From: Planctomycetaceae bacterium
GTDB taxonomy: Bacteria; Planctomycetota; Planctomycetia; Pirellulales; Thermoguttaceae
Direction of reading: 5' to 3'
NCBI GenBank assembly: GCA_012719125.1
Contig: JAAYAY010000253.1
Coordinates: 1-32,115 of the forward strand
Length of the DNA stretch: 32,115 nt
The notes under the pieces were generated by a model, which was not told where the DNA came from, searched no databases, and was given only the letters and a program-made list of their open reading frames with translations. Both the position numbers and the translations under genes were made by a program. This document shows, in pieces, positions 1 through 8,088 of the stretch (within the stretch, counting starts at the first letter, position 1; each line of letters starts with the position of its first letter).

Positions 1-3000
1 CGGCGGCCGGAACGGCGTTGACCTTGATGGTCACGGTCGCCTCGGCCGAATTGGTGGTTCCGTCGTTGGCCTTGTAGGTGAAGCTGTCGGTGCCGCGATA
101 ACCGGCCGTCGGCGTGTAAGTAAACGTGCCGTTCGTGTTGAGGGTCAAGGTGCCGTGCGCCGGCTGGGTGACGACCGTGGCGGTGAGCGTGTTGCCGTCG
201 GCGTCGGTATCGTTGGCCAGGACGCCGGTGGTCGCGGTTGTCGTCAGCGTTCCGCCCACGTTCACGGTGTAAGAATCGGCGACGGCCACCGGCGCGTCGT
301 TTCCGGCAGTGACGTTGATCGTCACGGTGGCGGGCGTCGAATCGAACAGGCCGTCACTGGCTTGGTACGTGAAACTGTCGCTCCCGCTGTAATTGCTGTT
401 GGGCTTGTAGGTGAAGGAACCGTTGCTGTTCAGGGTCAGCGTGCCGTGCGACGGCTGAGTCACGACCGTGGCTGTCAGCGTGTCGCCGTCGGCGTCGGTG
501 TCGTTGGCGAGCACGCCGTTGGCCGCGGCAACCGTGAGGGTCGTGTCCTCGCTGACCGTGTACGTGTCGGCGACCGCGACGGGGAACTGGTTGTCGCTAT
601 CGTCGAAATTCGTGTCTCCCCGGCGAATTGCCTCGGCCAGACTCGCGTAACCGGCACCCGCTTCCGCCGCGGCCACCATATCTCGGAGGTATTCCGTCAT
701 GGGAGGCGCCGACGCGAAAAACCTGCGAATCGAGATGTACCGGGGCAGCAGCCCCTGTTCTCCGAAGTTGTTGTCGCCGAAGATCTCGTTTCCGCTGACG
801 ACGAGGTTGGAGATCACGTCGTTTCCGACGGTTGCACCGGAAACGCCGGATGAATCCTTGCCGTCCCCCATGGCGGTCGGCTGGCGCTCCGAGACCTGGT
901 ACGTTCCGGCGGGCAGATTCTCGATCTTGTAGGAACCGTCGTCAGCGGTCAGCGCCGTATAGCGAACCGTGCTTCCGGACGTACCGGTTCCGGTCAGTGT
1001 GATCAACACACCCGGCACGCCGAGTTCCCCCGCATCGCGAACGCCGTCTCCGTCGCTATCGACGTAAACGAAGCCGGAGACCGCGTTCTCGCTGGGGGCC
1101 GCGTTGGTGACGGTGACCGTCGCCGTGTCGGTCCGATTGTCGGTGTCCTTGATCGTGTAGGTGAAGGTTTCCTGTCCGACCTTGCCGGCGGCAGGCGTGT
1201 AGCAAATCTTGTTGTTCTCGATCGTGACCGTGCCGCCGGCCGAGCCCTGCGTGACCGACGTGATCGTGAGGGTCTGGGTGTCGTCCGGAGCGGACGTGTC
1301 GTTGGCCAGCACGTCGAACAACTGGGAGGTGCCGTCGTTCGTGACGGAGTACGTATCGTTCGAAGCGGTGGGATCGTCGGGTTTTGCGTTGACCGTGATC
1401 GTGACGGTTGCCGTACCCGACGTCGCACTTCCGTCCGTTGCCTTATAAGTGAAGGTGTCGGTGCCGAAGTAATTGGCGGCCGGCGTATAGACGAACGAGC
1501 CGTCGGGCTCGAGGTCGACCGTGCCGTGAGACGGATTGCCGACAAGCACGGCCGTGAAACTGCTGCTGTCGACGTCCGTATCGTTCTTCAGAACGCCGTT
1601 GGCCGCCGTGACGGTCAGCGTGCTGTCTTCGTCCACGCTATAGGCATCGGCGACCACGGTGGGAGCGTCGTTGACGGCCGTGATCGTGAGCGTCACCGTC
1701 ACGTTGCCCGAATCGGCCGTTCCGTCGTTCGCCTTGTAGACAAACGAATCGGTCCCGTTGTAGTTTGCATTGGGCACATAGGAGAACGAGCCGTCCTCTT
1801 CCAGGGTCACCGTGCCGTGTGACGCCTGGGTGACGAGGACGGCCGTCAGGGTGTCGCCCTCGAGATCGGTGTCGTTGGCGAGAACGCCGGTGGCCGCGGT
1901 CTTGGTGAGTGTCGTGTCTTCCGTGAGCGTGTAGGCGTCGGCCACCCCGACCGGTGCGTCGTTGACCGGGGTCACCGTGATGGTGACCTCTGCCTTATTC
2001 GAATTGCTGCCCAGGCCGTCTACGGCCTGATAGGTGAAAGTGTCGGTGCCGCTGAAATTCGCAAAGGGCTGGTAGACGAACGATCCGTCGGAGTAGAGCG
2101 TCAGATTGCCGTGCTTCGGAAGATCGATGACCGCCACGGTGAGCGTGCCCGACGTGGTATCGTCGTTGCTGAGAACGCCGTTGGCCACGTCAACGGTCAG
2201 CGTTGTGTCTTCGGCGACCGTGTACTCGTCCGGGTAGGCGGGGATCGCCCCCAGGACGGTCAGCGACATGTCGCGCGACGCGACGTTTCCGGCCTTGTCG
2301 GTGATGTGCAATTGGTAGTCGTAGGGGCCGGTCTGGCTGGCCGTCGGAGTCCAGGCGATCTGGCCGGTCGAAGCGTTTATGGTCATTCCGCTGGGAGCGC
2401 CCTCGAGCGAATAAACGACTTCGCCTTCTTCCGGACTGTTGGCGTTGAACGAATACGGGGTGTCGATCTGGGCGATTTCCGGGACCTCGTTGGTCAGTCC
2501 GGCAGGCGCCGTCGTGTCGATCGTGATCTGAAGTGCTTCCGACGCTTCGCTGGTACCACCGAGCGTCTGGATCGCCGTGATGTTTCGCAGTCCGTCGCCG
2601 AGCGTGTGCGTGCCGTCCGTCGTGATCGTCACCTCGTCGGTCGAGGTCGTTGCGCTGCCGATAAGCGTGCCGTCGGCGAAAAGCTTCACTTCCGCGCCGA
2701 CGGTCACTCCGCTGACCAGGAATTGCAGCACGGACGTTTGGTCTGCGTTGTTCTTCCGGGTGAGATTGTCATTATCCGAGGCTCCGGTATCGGAGGTGGC
2801 CAGAAGATCGATACCGCTGGGCGCGGCCAGATTCTCGCCGAAGTTGACGTCGGTCGTCGCGCGCCCGATTGCCACTTGGTAGCTGTTGAGACCGGCGGGA
2901 AGCGTTTCGATGTAACCGGGATTCAACTCGGAACGCACCCTGTAGCTGCCGGCCGGCACCTCGAAACGGTACGAACCGTTCGTATCCGTGATCGTCCAGG

Positions 3001-4144
3001 TCTCCCCGGAGTCGTAGGCTCCGTTGTTGTTGGCATCCAGGTAGATAGTCACGCCGGCCAGCGGATCTTCGCCGTCGTCGTACGTTCCGTCGCCGTTCTC
3101 GTCGAGAAACTTCTTGCCGGAGATCTCGCCCTGGCCGGTGACGCTCTGAATGACGACGAGTTGGTTGCCCGTACCCAAAGGCAAGCTGGAGTAAAGACTC
3201 GCGTCGCTTGTGCTGATCGTGGTATCGATGGTGGAAGCTGCCGTGATCGGCAGATCGGCGATCGTGTCGGAGGTCGTCATGTCGAGAACCTGACCGAAGA
3301 CGGTGAAACCGCCGTTCTGATTGTCGAGGTTTGAACTGTTGTCTTTAAGATTGACGAAGAATTGGTTGGTGGCACTGTTGGGCAAGCCGTCCAGTTTAGC
3401 CATGGCGATCGTGCCGCGAACGTTGTGGAGGCCCGGTTCGTTCTGAATCTGGGCGTCGGCAGGGACGTCGGAGAACTGGTCCGTGTCGGTGAAGGTGGTC
3501 GTGTTGGTCTTGAACCCGCCGGCCTGGATGATGAAGTTCTCGACGGATCGGTGGAAGAACGAGTTGACGTAGTCGCCGTCGTTGACGTAGTTGAGGAAGT
3601 TGTTGACCGTGATCGGCGATTCGTCGGCAAACAACTCGACGACGATCGGGCCGTAGTTCGTATTGAGCGACACAACCGGATTGTCGCCGTAGACGAGCAC
3701 GATCTGGTCGTCGTCCTGGACGACATAGTCCTCGAAGGCGGTGGAGACCTGGCCGTTGACGAACATCTGAACGGTCTTCGTACCGTCTTCGATGTGGCTG
3801 AGAAGCTGGTCCTCGGTCAGGATGGCGTCGGCCCGGTTGCCCGCCAGTCCGGCGTTGTTCTGCCAGATATCGAACAGGTCGCCCAGCTTCTGCCCGCCGG
3901 AGCTATCCAGGTAGACCTCGCCGCTATCGTCGACGGTGAACAGCGACTGCGTGCTGTTGTTGGCCGCCACCCCCAAGTCCGCGGGGATCTCGACCTCGGT
4001 GCTGTCGGCGAAAATGGCCAGGCGGAAGCTATCGTCGGTCGGCGTGGCCGAGAGAAGCGTTCTCGATTCCAGAGGCTCCAACCGAAGGCCTCGGGTCCGG
4101 CGGTGCAAGGGATTTCGAAGTCGCTCGTTTCGTCGCAGGTTCAT
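1..4144 (-). CDS. Giant secreted LEPR-xLL protein with cyclophilin, SdrD-B-like and cadherin-like repeats (C-terminus off window)
   Basis: One frame stays open from ATG 4144 to the left edge (1381 codons, no stop). Residues ~20-32 read LEPLESRTLLSA, the planctomycete LEPR-xLL N-terminal export signature. Residues ~155-332 are a cyclophilin-type peptidyl-prolyl isomerase (YGPIVVELF, FFHRSVENFIIQAGGF, GTIAMAK, NQFFVNL, FTVFGQV). Then come an SdrD-B-like module (~337-438, GKKFLDENGDGTYDDGED), a bacterial Ig-like domain (~440-545), a putative-Ig domain (~547-635), four ~95-residue cadherin-like repeats (~635-1015, each with a VLANDTD-like core and a GTDTFTYKA-like end), a second SdrD-B module (~1020-1130), a linker with RRFFASAPPMTEYLRD, and two more repeats. 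Probably cell-surface or extracellular, calcium-binding and adhesive. The isomerase may help fold neighbouring domains; that is inference. No clear Shine-Dalgarno precedes the ATG. Long plus-strand frames here are antisense shadows. Confidence 0.9.
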   Translation of the reverse strand, partial: MNLRRNERLRNPLHRRTRGLRLEPLESRTLLSATPTDDSFRLAIFADSTEVEIPADLGVAANNSTQSLFTVDDSGEVYLDSSGGQKLGDLFDIWQNNAGLAGNRADAILTEDQLLSHIEDGTKTVQMFVNGQVSTAFEDYVVQDDDQIVLVYGDNPVVSLNTNYGPIVVELFADESPITVNNFLNYVNDGDYVNSFFHRSVENFIIQAGGFKTNTTTFTDTDQFSDVPADAQIQNEPGLHNVRGTIAMAKLDGLPNSATNQFFVNLKDNSSNLDNQNGGFTVFGQVLDMTTSDTIADLPITAASTIDTTISTSDASLYSSLPLGTGNQLVVIQSVTGQGEISGKKFLDENGDGTYDDGEDPLAGVTIYLDANNNGAYDSGETWTITDTNGSYRFEVPAGSYRVRSELNPGYIETLPAGLNSYQVAIGRATTDVNFGENLAAPSGIDLLATSDTGASDNDNLTRKNNADQTSVLQFLVSGVTVGAEVKLFADGTLIGSATTSTDEVTITTDGTHTLGDGLRNITAIQTLGGTSEASEALQITIDTTAPAGLTNEVPEIAQIDTPYSFNANSPEEGEVVYSLEGAPSGMTINASTGQIAWTPTASQTGPYDYQLHITDKAGNVASRDMSLTVLGAIPAYPDEYTVAEDTTLTVDVANGVLSNDDTTSGTLTVAVIDLPKHGNLTLYSDGSFVYQPFANFSGTDTFTYQAVDGLGSNSNKAEVTITVTPVNDAPVGVADAYTLTEDTTLTKTAATGVLANDTDLEGDTLTAVLVTQASHGTVTLEEDGSFSYVPNANYNGTDSFVYKANDGTADSGNVTVTLTITAVNDAPTVVADAYSVDEDSTLTVTAANGVLKNDTDVDSSSFTAVLVGNPSHGTVDLEPDGSFVYTPAANYFGTDTFTYKATDGSATSGTATVTITVNAKPDDPTASNDTYSVTNDGTSQLFDVLANDTSAPDDTQTLTITSVTQGSAGGTVTIENNKICYTPAAGKVGQETFTYTIKDTDNRTDTATVTVTNAAPSENAVSGFVYVDSDGDGVRDAGELGVPGVLITLTGTGTSGSTVRYTALTADDGSYKIENLPAGTYQVSERQPTAMGDGKDSSGVSGATVGNDVISNLVVSGNEIFGDNNFGEQGLLPRYISIRRFFASAPPMTEYLRDMVAAAEAGAGYASLAEAIRRGDTNFDDSDNQFPVAVADTYTVSEDTTLTVAAANGVLANDTDADGDTLTATVVTQPSHGTLTLNSNGSFTYKPNSNYSGSDSFTYQASDGLFDSTPATVTINVTAGNDAPVAVADSYTVNVGGTLTTTATTGVLANDTDADGNTLTATVVTQPAHGTLTLNTNGTFTYTPTAGYRGTDSFTYKANDGTTNSAEATVTIKVNAVPAA
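10..590 (-). repeat. Two adjacent ~290-bp coding repeats (cadherin-like repeats 5 and 6)
   Basis: Two in-frame units of about 96 codons sit side by side and are alike at DNA level: the stretches near 135-235 and 427-527 match at most positions, including HGTLTLN and NGVLANDTDADG. More diverged copies lie at ~1100-2250, separated from these by the second SdrD-B module and a linker. The high DNA identity of the two copies suggests recent duplication or gene conversion, and it makes this region prone to copy-number change and misassembly. It is coding sequence, not a CRISPR array. Confidence 0.75.
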
Positions 4145-4530
4145 GGCAGTCCGTCAAATCGAGGGGGCAAAGAAAGAGTTGCGAGGCGCGAGGCCTTGGT
4201 ACGATTTTGGGCAGAACACGTCACGGCCGGGAATTGAAAAACCGCGGTCAGAAGGCAATTTCCACCAGCCACGTGCAAGATGTATGGGTCGTTCTCAAAC
4301 TGCGGGTCCACGCTCGCCGTTCTCCCCCCCACCCGATGAGCCGGGTAACGCGGCCCACCCGTCTTAGACGCGACTCGACGCGGGAGAGTTCAAAAGAAAC
4401 GCTTGCGACACCCGTAGAGGAGAGAAAGTCGAATTACATACCCCTTTTGAGGGGGTCGGCGGCCGTAATTACGGGTGCGATTCGATTGCGTGGTGGCTGG
4501 TAGATTCTCCTCGCCCACCTGCCCAACAGA
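4145..4530. other. 386-bp intergenic region, no gene recognised
   Basis: It lies between the stop of the isomerase gene and the start of the giant protein gene, both on the minus strand, so it should hold the giant gene's promoter. I see no consensus promoter. There is a perfect 12-bp palindrome CCGTAATTACGG at 4463-4474 and a weak C4/G4 hairpin at 4441-4454. Short open frames here have no recognisable content. Confidence 0.4.
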
Positions 4531-5373
4531 TCAGAGCCCCTGCGACCTCAGGTAAGCCGCGCTTCTCTTGAGAATGTCCTCCGAGCCGATGATCTCCAGC
4601 GTGGAACCTCGCACGTTGGCATCCTTGAGTACCTCGCACACCCCGGCGATATCGATGACGCCGTCACCGAGGGCGATGGTCGAGAAGCCGCAGCCGTAGA
4701 GCGTCCCCCGCTTCTCCACCCACTCTTCACCGAGGTCTTTCCAGTGGATGTGGTGGATCTTGTCCTTGAACACCCTGGCCATTTCGACCGGATCGGCGCC
4801 GCCCAGCCAGGAATTGCCCGTGTCGAGATTCACGCCCAGCGACTCCGGATTGCCGAGCAGATTCATAACGTCCCGGATTCCCTGAATTGTATCCGTCACC
4901 GGGCCGTGAGGCTCCAGCAGCAAATGAATGCCGTAGTCGGTGGCCATGCGAACGGGTGTGTAGAGCTTTTCGGCGATAGTGAAGATCTGCTGATCGTAGG
5001 TCAGCCTGTGAGCCCATTCGGAACGGGGATCCGTTTCCGTCGTGACCACGTCCTTGATGCCGATCGCCGCGGCGAACTTGATCGCTTTCATGATCTCGGC
5101 GGTGCCGAACAGCCCCGGGTTGGAGGGCTCGAGCAGCATGGCATGGGCGCAGACTGTAGAAGGCTCAATTCCGTACTTCTCGAAGAGCCGCCTCACTTCG
5201 AACGGATTCTCGTCCAGACTGATGGTCGGCGAGAATCCAGCAGAGCCCAACATGCTCCCTCCGGCATTCGTGTCGGTGATGTCGGCATGCGTGAATCCCA
5301 TTTCCTTCGCTCGCTGAAGCTGCACTTCCACGCTGGCGAACGGTTCGATCAACAAGAAGACGCCGATATTCAT
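4531..5373 (-). CDS. Sugar phosphate isomerase/epimerase (xylose-isomerase-like TIM barrel)
   Basis: A 280-residue protein with no signal peptide, so probably cytoplasmic. It belongs to the AP-endonuclease-2/xylose-isomerase-like TIM-barrel superfamily, which isomerises or epimerises sugars or inositol derivatives at a divalent metal. The expected metal-ligand pattern is visible: Glu154 in LLLEPHG, Asp184 in VNLDTGN, His210 in HHIHWKD and Glu260 in STLEIIG. It is the last gene of a minus-strand series, 148 bp after a Gfo/Idh/MocA oxidoreductase. That pairing is common in planctomycete and Bacteroidetes sugar-catabolic loci, where one enzyme oxidises a sugar and the other isomerises the keto product. 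The substrate cannot be read from sequence. Confidence 0.85.
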   Translation of the reverse strand: MNIGVFLLIEPFASVEVQLQRAKEMGFTHADITDTNAGGSMLGSAGFSPTISLDENPFEVRRLFEKYGIEPSTVCAHAMLLEPSNPGLFGTAEIMKAIKFAAAIGIKDVVTTETDPRSEWAHRLTYDQQIFTIAEKLYTPVRMATDYGIHLLLEPHGPVTDTIQGIRDVMNLLGNPESLGVNLDTGNSWLGGADPVEMARVFKDKIHHIHWKDLGEEWVEKRGTLYGCGFSTIALGDGVIDIAGVCEVLKDANVRGSTLEIIGSEDILKRSAAYLRSQGL

Positions 5374-5521
5374 GAGAGATCTCCAGTAGGTACCGGGCGC
5401 CGCACGGTTCCTGAATTCTCGAACAACGTTCCATACCAGGAACCGATGCGAAACCCGTAGTTTGAATCATCACGCGCTGTATTGGACCGAGGCCCCGTGC
5501 GGCGCCCGGGACCTGCTGCTT

Positions 5522-6775
5522 TTACGACATCCGAATCGATTGGCTGGCCTGGTCGAACAGGGCCACCTTGCTTTCGCGGTGCGAGAGAATCGCCATGGAG
5601 AGCGGCGCCTGGACTCGCACGGCCATGGCGATGTTGCACTTGGGCTGTTTCCGGGTCTTCACGCAGTCGAGCAGGTCGGCCCAGAGCTTGCCGGTATCGC
5701 CTTGTCCTTTCCAGGGCAGGAGGATCTCCTTCTTGTCCGCGGCGAAGGGGACGATCCGCACGCCTTCGCCCTTGCCGCCTTGCAGCATGGCCCAGGTGAT
5801 GATCCCGTCGGTGCCGCGGATCACCGTGTCGGCCGGCACGTGGTTCGACAGCGAGTTGGTCATCACCACGCTTGGCCCGTCCTTGTAGTCGGCGATCACG
5901 TTGCACTGGTCGGGCACCTCGCGATCGTACTGGAAGGTCCCTCCGCCGCCGAAGACTCGCTCGGGAAAATCGAGTTCGAGGATGCAGAAGATGGGCGTGA
6001 AGGTGTGCACCAGCAGGTCCGTTGCCGGTCCGCCCGCATAGTCCCAATACATCCGCCACTGGAAGAAACGCGAGACCGTGTAGTCCACCTTCGGCGCGTC
6101 GCCCAGAAACCGCTCCCAGTTCAGGTCCGGTCCCGGCCTGGCGCTGGGATCGTCGATCTTCATTCGTTCGCCCCAATCGCCGCGGCGATAGTAGCTGCAC
6201 TCCACGTGGACCGGCTTGCCGATGATCCCGTCGTGGATCATGCGGATGATCTCCGGGTAGTTGTCGTCGGCCATGTGCTGGGTGCCGACCTGCACGAGTT
6301 TGCCGGTCTTTTTGGAGGTCTCTTCGATCTTCTTGGCCAACTCGAACTGGGCCCAGTGCGTCAGGGGCTTCTCGCAGTAGACGTCCTTGCCCGCATTGAG
6401 GGCGTCGATCGTCTGCGGCCCATGAAGCCGGTCGGGGCTGGCGATGCAGACCACGTCGACGTTCGGATCGGCCAGCAGCGCCTCGTGCTCGTCGTACATT
6501 TTGGCGCCGCCCGTGTTCTTGCTGGCCGCTTCCAGACGGGGGCGATAGACGTCGCAGACTGCCACGGGTTGAGCGAGCCCCTGCTCCTTGAAGTCGTTGA
6601 CGATTTTCTGGTGGGCACGGCTGCGGCCGCCCGTGCCGATGAAGCCGACGCCCAGTCGCTCGTTGGCGCCTTTGGCGGTTTCGGCGATCACCGCCGGTGC
6701 GGCGATCGCACTCGCGGCAGCCACGCCGGCCGCCATCCCGGTTTGTACGAACTCACGACGTGTTGTCTTTCTCAT
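5522..6775 (-). CDS. Tat-exported Gfo/Idh/MocA family NAD(P)-dependent oxidoreductase (copy 1)
   Basis: A 417-residue protein. The start at 6775 is preferred to the upstream in-frame ATG at 6865 because GGAGGGAGAGG lies just before it and the protein then opens with a twin-arginine signal (TTRREFVQTG plus an Ala-rich stretch to ~residue 31). The Rossmann fold begins at ~42 with GFIGTGGRS, and the family motif CEKPLTH (Glu135-Lys136-Pro137) gives the catalytic lysine. The C-terminal part is the bacterial-type Gfo/Idh/MocA alpha/beta domain. Members oxidise or reduce sugars and inositols with bound NAD(P). Tat export implies folding with the cofactor in the cytoplasm before transport. It lies 146 bp after the LRR lipoprotein gene and 148 bp before the isomerase gene. 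Confidence 0.9.
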   Translation of the reverse strand: MRKTTRREFVQTGMAAGVAAASAIAAPAVIAETAKGANERLGVGFIGTGGRSRAHQKIVNDFKEQGLAQPVAVCDVYRPRLEAASKNTGGAKMYDEHEALLADPNVDVVCIASPDRLHGPQTIDALNAGKDVYCEKPLTHWAQFELAKKIEETSKKTGKLVQVGTQHMADDNYPEIIRMIHDGIIGKPVHVECSYYRRGDWGERMKIDDPSARPGPDLNWERFLGDAPKVDYTVSRFFQWRMYWDYAGGPATDLLVHTFTPIFCILELDFPERVFGGGGTFQYDREVPDQCNVIADYKDGPSVVMTNSLSNHVPADTVIRGTDGIITWAMLQGGKGEGVRIVPFAADKKEILLPWKGQGDTGKLWADLLDCVKTRKQPKCNIAMAVRVQAPLSMAILSHRESKVALFDQASQSIRMS

Positions 6776-6830
6776 GGGCCCTCTCCCTCCTTCATGGCTC
6801 TTGGTACGTGGATGTGGAGTCGTCGTGTGA

Positions 6831-6865
6831 CAAATCCCAAATCCGAAACTCGAAATCCGAAACAA
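6831..6865. repeat. Intergenic degenerate A-rich repeat (AAATCCGAAAC units)
   Basis: Between two minus-strand genes lies an AT-rich tract built from overlapping AAATCC(C/G)AAA and TCGAAATCCGAAAC units, quite unlike the GC-rich surroundings. Read on the minus strand it translates as FRISSFGFGI. Tracts of this kind are, from memory, frequent in planctomycete intergenic regions and often get misannotated as protein N-termini. It falls in the false N-terminal extension of the downstream oxidoreductase. Its role is unknown. Confidence 0.5.
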
Positions 6866-6921
6866 GACTCAATGCTACCAATTCAGACTCTCAAAGAAAC
6901 TCCAAGGGCCGCGGGATTCTC

Positions 6922-8070
6922 TCACGGCAACGTCAGTTCTTTCAAGTTCTTCAGCTTCTGCAGGACTTGCCTTGAGCCTTCACTCAGCCCCACGTTTCCG
7001 CGCAAGTCGAGACGCACCAGGTTGGGGGCAACCTCCGGCAGGCTCGCGACAGCCTCATCGTTCAGGAAGGCGTTGGCAGCAATCAGCGTTTTCAGCGGCA
7101 GCGGATTGCTCCCCTCGTGGTTCAGCCCGGTCAGAAACGAACCGGTTACCAGGATGTCGCGGAGGGAAAGCGATTCCAGGCTCGGGAACTCGCCGAGCGA
7201 GCGCAGCGCGTCGTCCGTCACGCCATAGCATCGGGCGAAGGCCAGCGTGCGGATTCTCTCGGCCGTTGCGGCATGGGACGCAAGTTTGTCGACGAAGGCG
7301 GGTGAGATCTCGGCGTCTTCGACCGTAACGGATTGCACCTTGGGCAAGCCAACGATCACTTCGGCGAGTCCATCATGGATCGCCGGCCCGCCGAACTTCA
7401 CCTCTTCAAGGACTTTTACGGCCGACAGTCGCTTCAGGTCTTCAGGCGACAGCCCCCCGCAGTTGCGCAAGTCCAGAGAACGGAGCTTCAGGCAACCTGC
7501 CAGGCGGTCGAGCCCGGCCCCGGTTATCCGGTTCATCTCGATCAGGGCCAGTACTTCCATCTGATCGCAGGCAACCACGGCATCGAGTGCCTGGTCGGTC
7601 ATGCCGTTAAGCCGCCGCAAGGTCAATCGCCGCAGGTTGGGCATGGCACGCAGGATATCCGCCAGTCGCGCATCATCGATCGCCGCATCCTGCAGATAGA
7701 GTTCTCCCAGGTTGGCCAGAGACGCCAACTCTGCCAGGGTCGCGTCCGGTACCGAACTGAGGGCCAGACGTAACCCTTTCAAATCGGGAAATTCCAGTGC
7801 CGCACCTACCAGAGTCTCATCGGCAAAGACCCGGTCGCTTGCCAGGTCGATTCGCACGGGGAGGCCGTCCGCATCCAGTTCCATTTCGCCCCCAGCGGCC
7901 CCAATCAACTCGATGGCGGCTTTCTGCCGGTCAGATAATTCGTTGCGAGCAGGCGTTTCTTGGGCGACGGACACCGCGGGCGTCTCAACGGCCGGGTCAT
8001 TACGACCGCAACCGCTCCAACCCGCTGTGCAGAACAGCATCGTCACCAGCAAGGCACGTCCCGTTCGCAT
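6922..8070 (-). CDS. Leucine-rich-repeat putative lipoprotein
   Basis: A 382-residue protein. The N-terminus has a charged start, a hydrophobic stretch and Gly-Trp-Ser-Gly-Cys21, a lipobox-like site (Trp is unusual there), followed by a low-complexity Pro/Glu/Ala linker. From ~60 to the end there are about ten LRR units of ~24 residues of the ribonuclease-inhibitor/AMN1 style, for example LRRLTLRRLNGMTDQAL, LRSLDLRNCGGLSPEDL and LVRLDLRGNVGLSEGS. Such LRR proteins bind proteins or glycans; no enzymatic motif is present. It follows a Gfo/Idh/MocA gene by only 18 bp, so the two are likely co-transcribed. A role in ligand capture for the sugar operon is inference. Confidence 0.8.
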   Translation of the reverse strand: MRTGRALLVTMLFCTAGWSGCGRNDPAVETPAVSVAQETPARNELSDRQKAAIELIGAAGGEMELDADGLPVRIDLASDRVFADETLVGAALEFPDLKGLRLALSSVPDATLAELASLANLGELYLQDAAIDDARLADILRAMPNLRRLTLRRLNGMTDQALDAVVACDQMEVLALIEMNRITGAGLDRLAGCLKLRSLDLRNCGGLSPEDLKRLSAVKVLEEVKFGGPAIHDGLAEVIVGLPKVQSVTVEDAEISPAFVDKLASHAATAERIRTLAFARCYGVTDDALRSLGEFPSLESLSLRDILVTGSFLTGLNHEGSNPLPLKTLIAANAFLNDEAVASLPEVAPNLVRLDLRGNVGLSEGSRQVLQKLKNLKELTLP

Positions 8071-8088
8071 TCGTCCAGCCTTCCGTCT

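Noticed and set aside
1-2250. Regularly spaced repeats, considered as CRISPR or tandem satellite
   Set aside because: Period is ~290 bp, repeats are coding, imperfect and in frame with cadherin-like protein repeats.
2111-3334. Long plus-strand open frame (407 codons) over the giant protein gene
   Set aside because: Antisense shadow. The minus strand carries a continuous frame with cyclophilin, SdrD-B and Ig-like motifs; this frame has no recognisable domain and Arg/Val/Gly-rich composition typical of high-GC antisense.
5462-7228. 588-codon plus-strand open frame
   Set aside because: It spans two minus-strand genes (oxidoreductase with EKP motif, LRR lipoprotein) and the A-rich intergenic repeat; no domain is recognisable.
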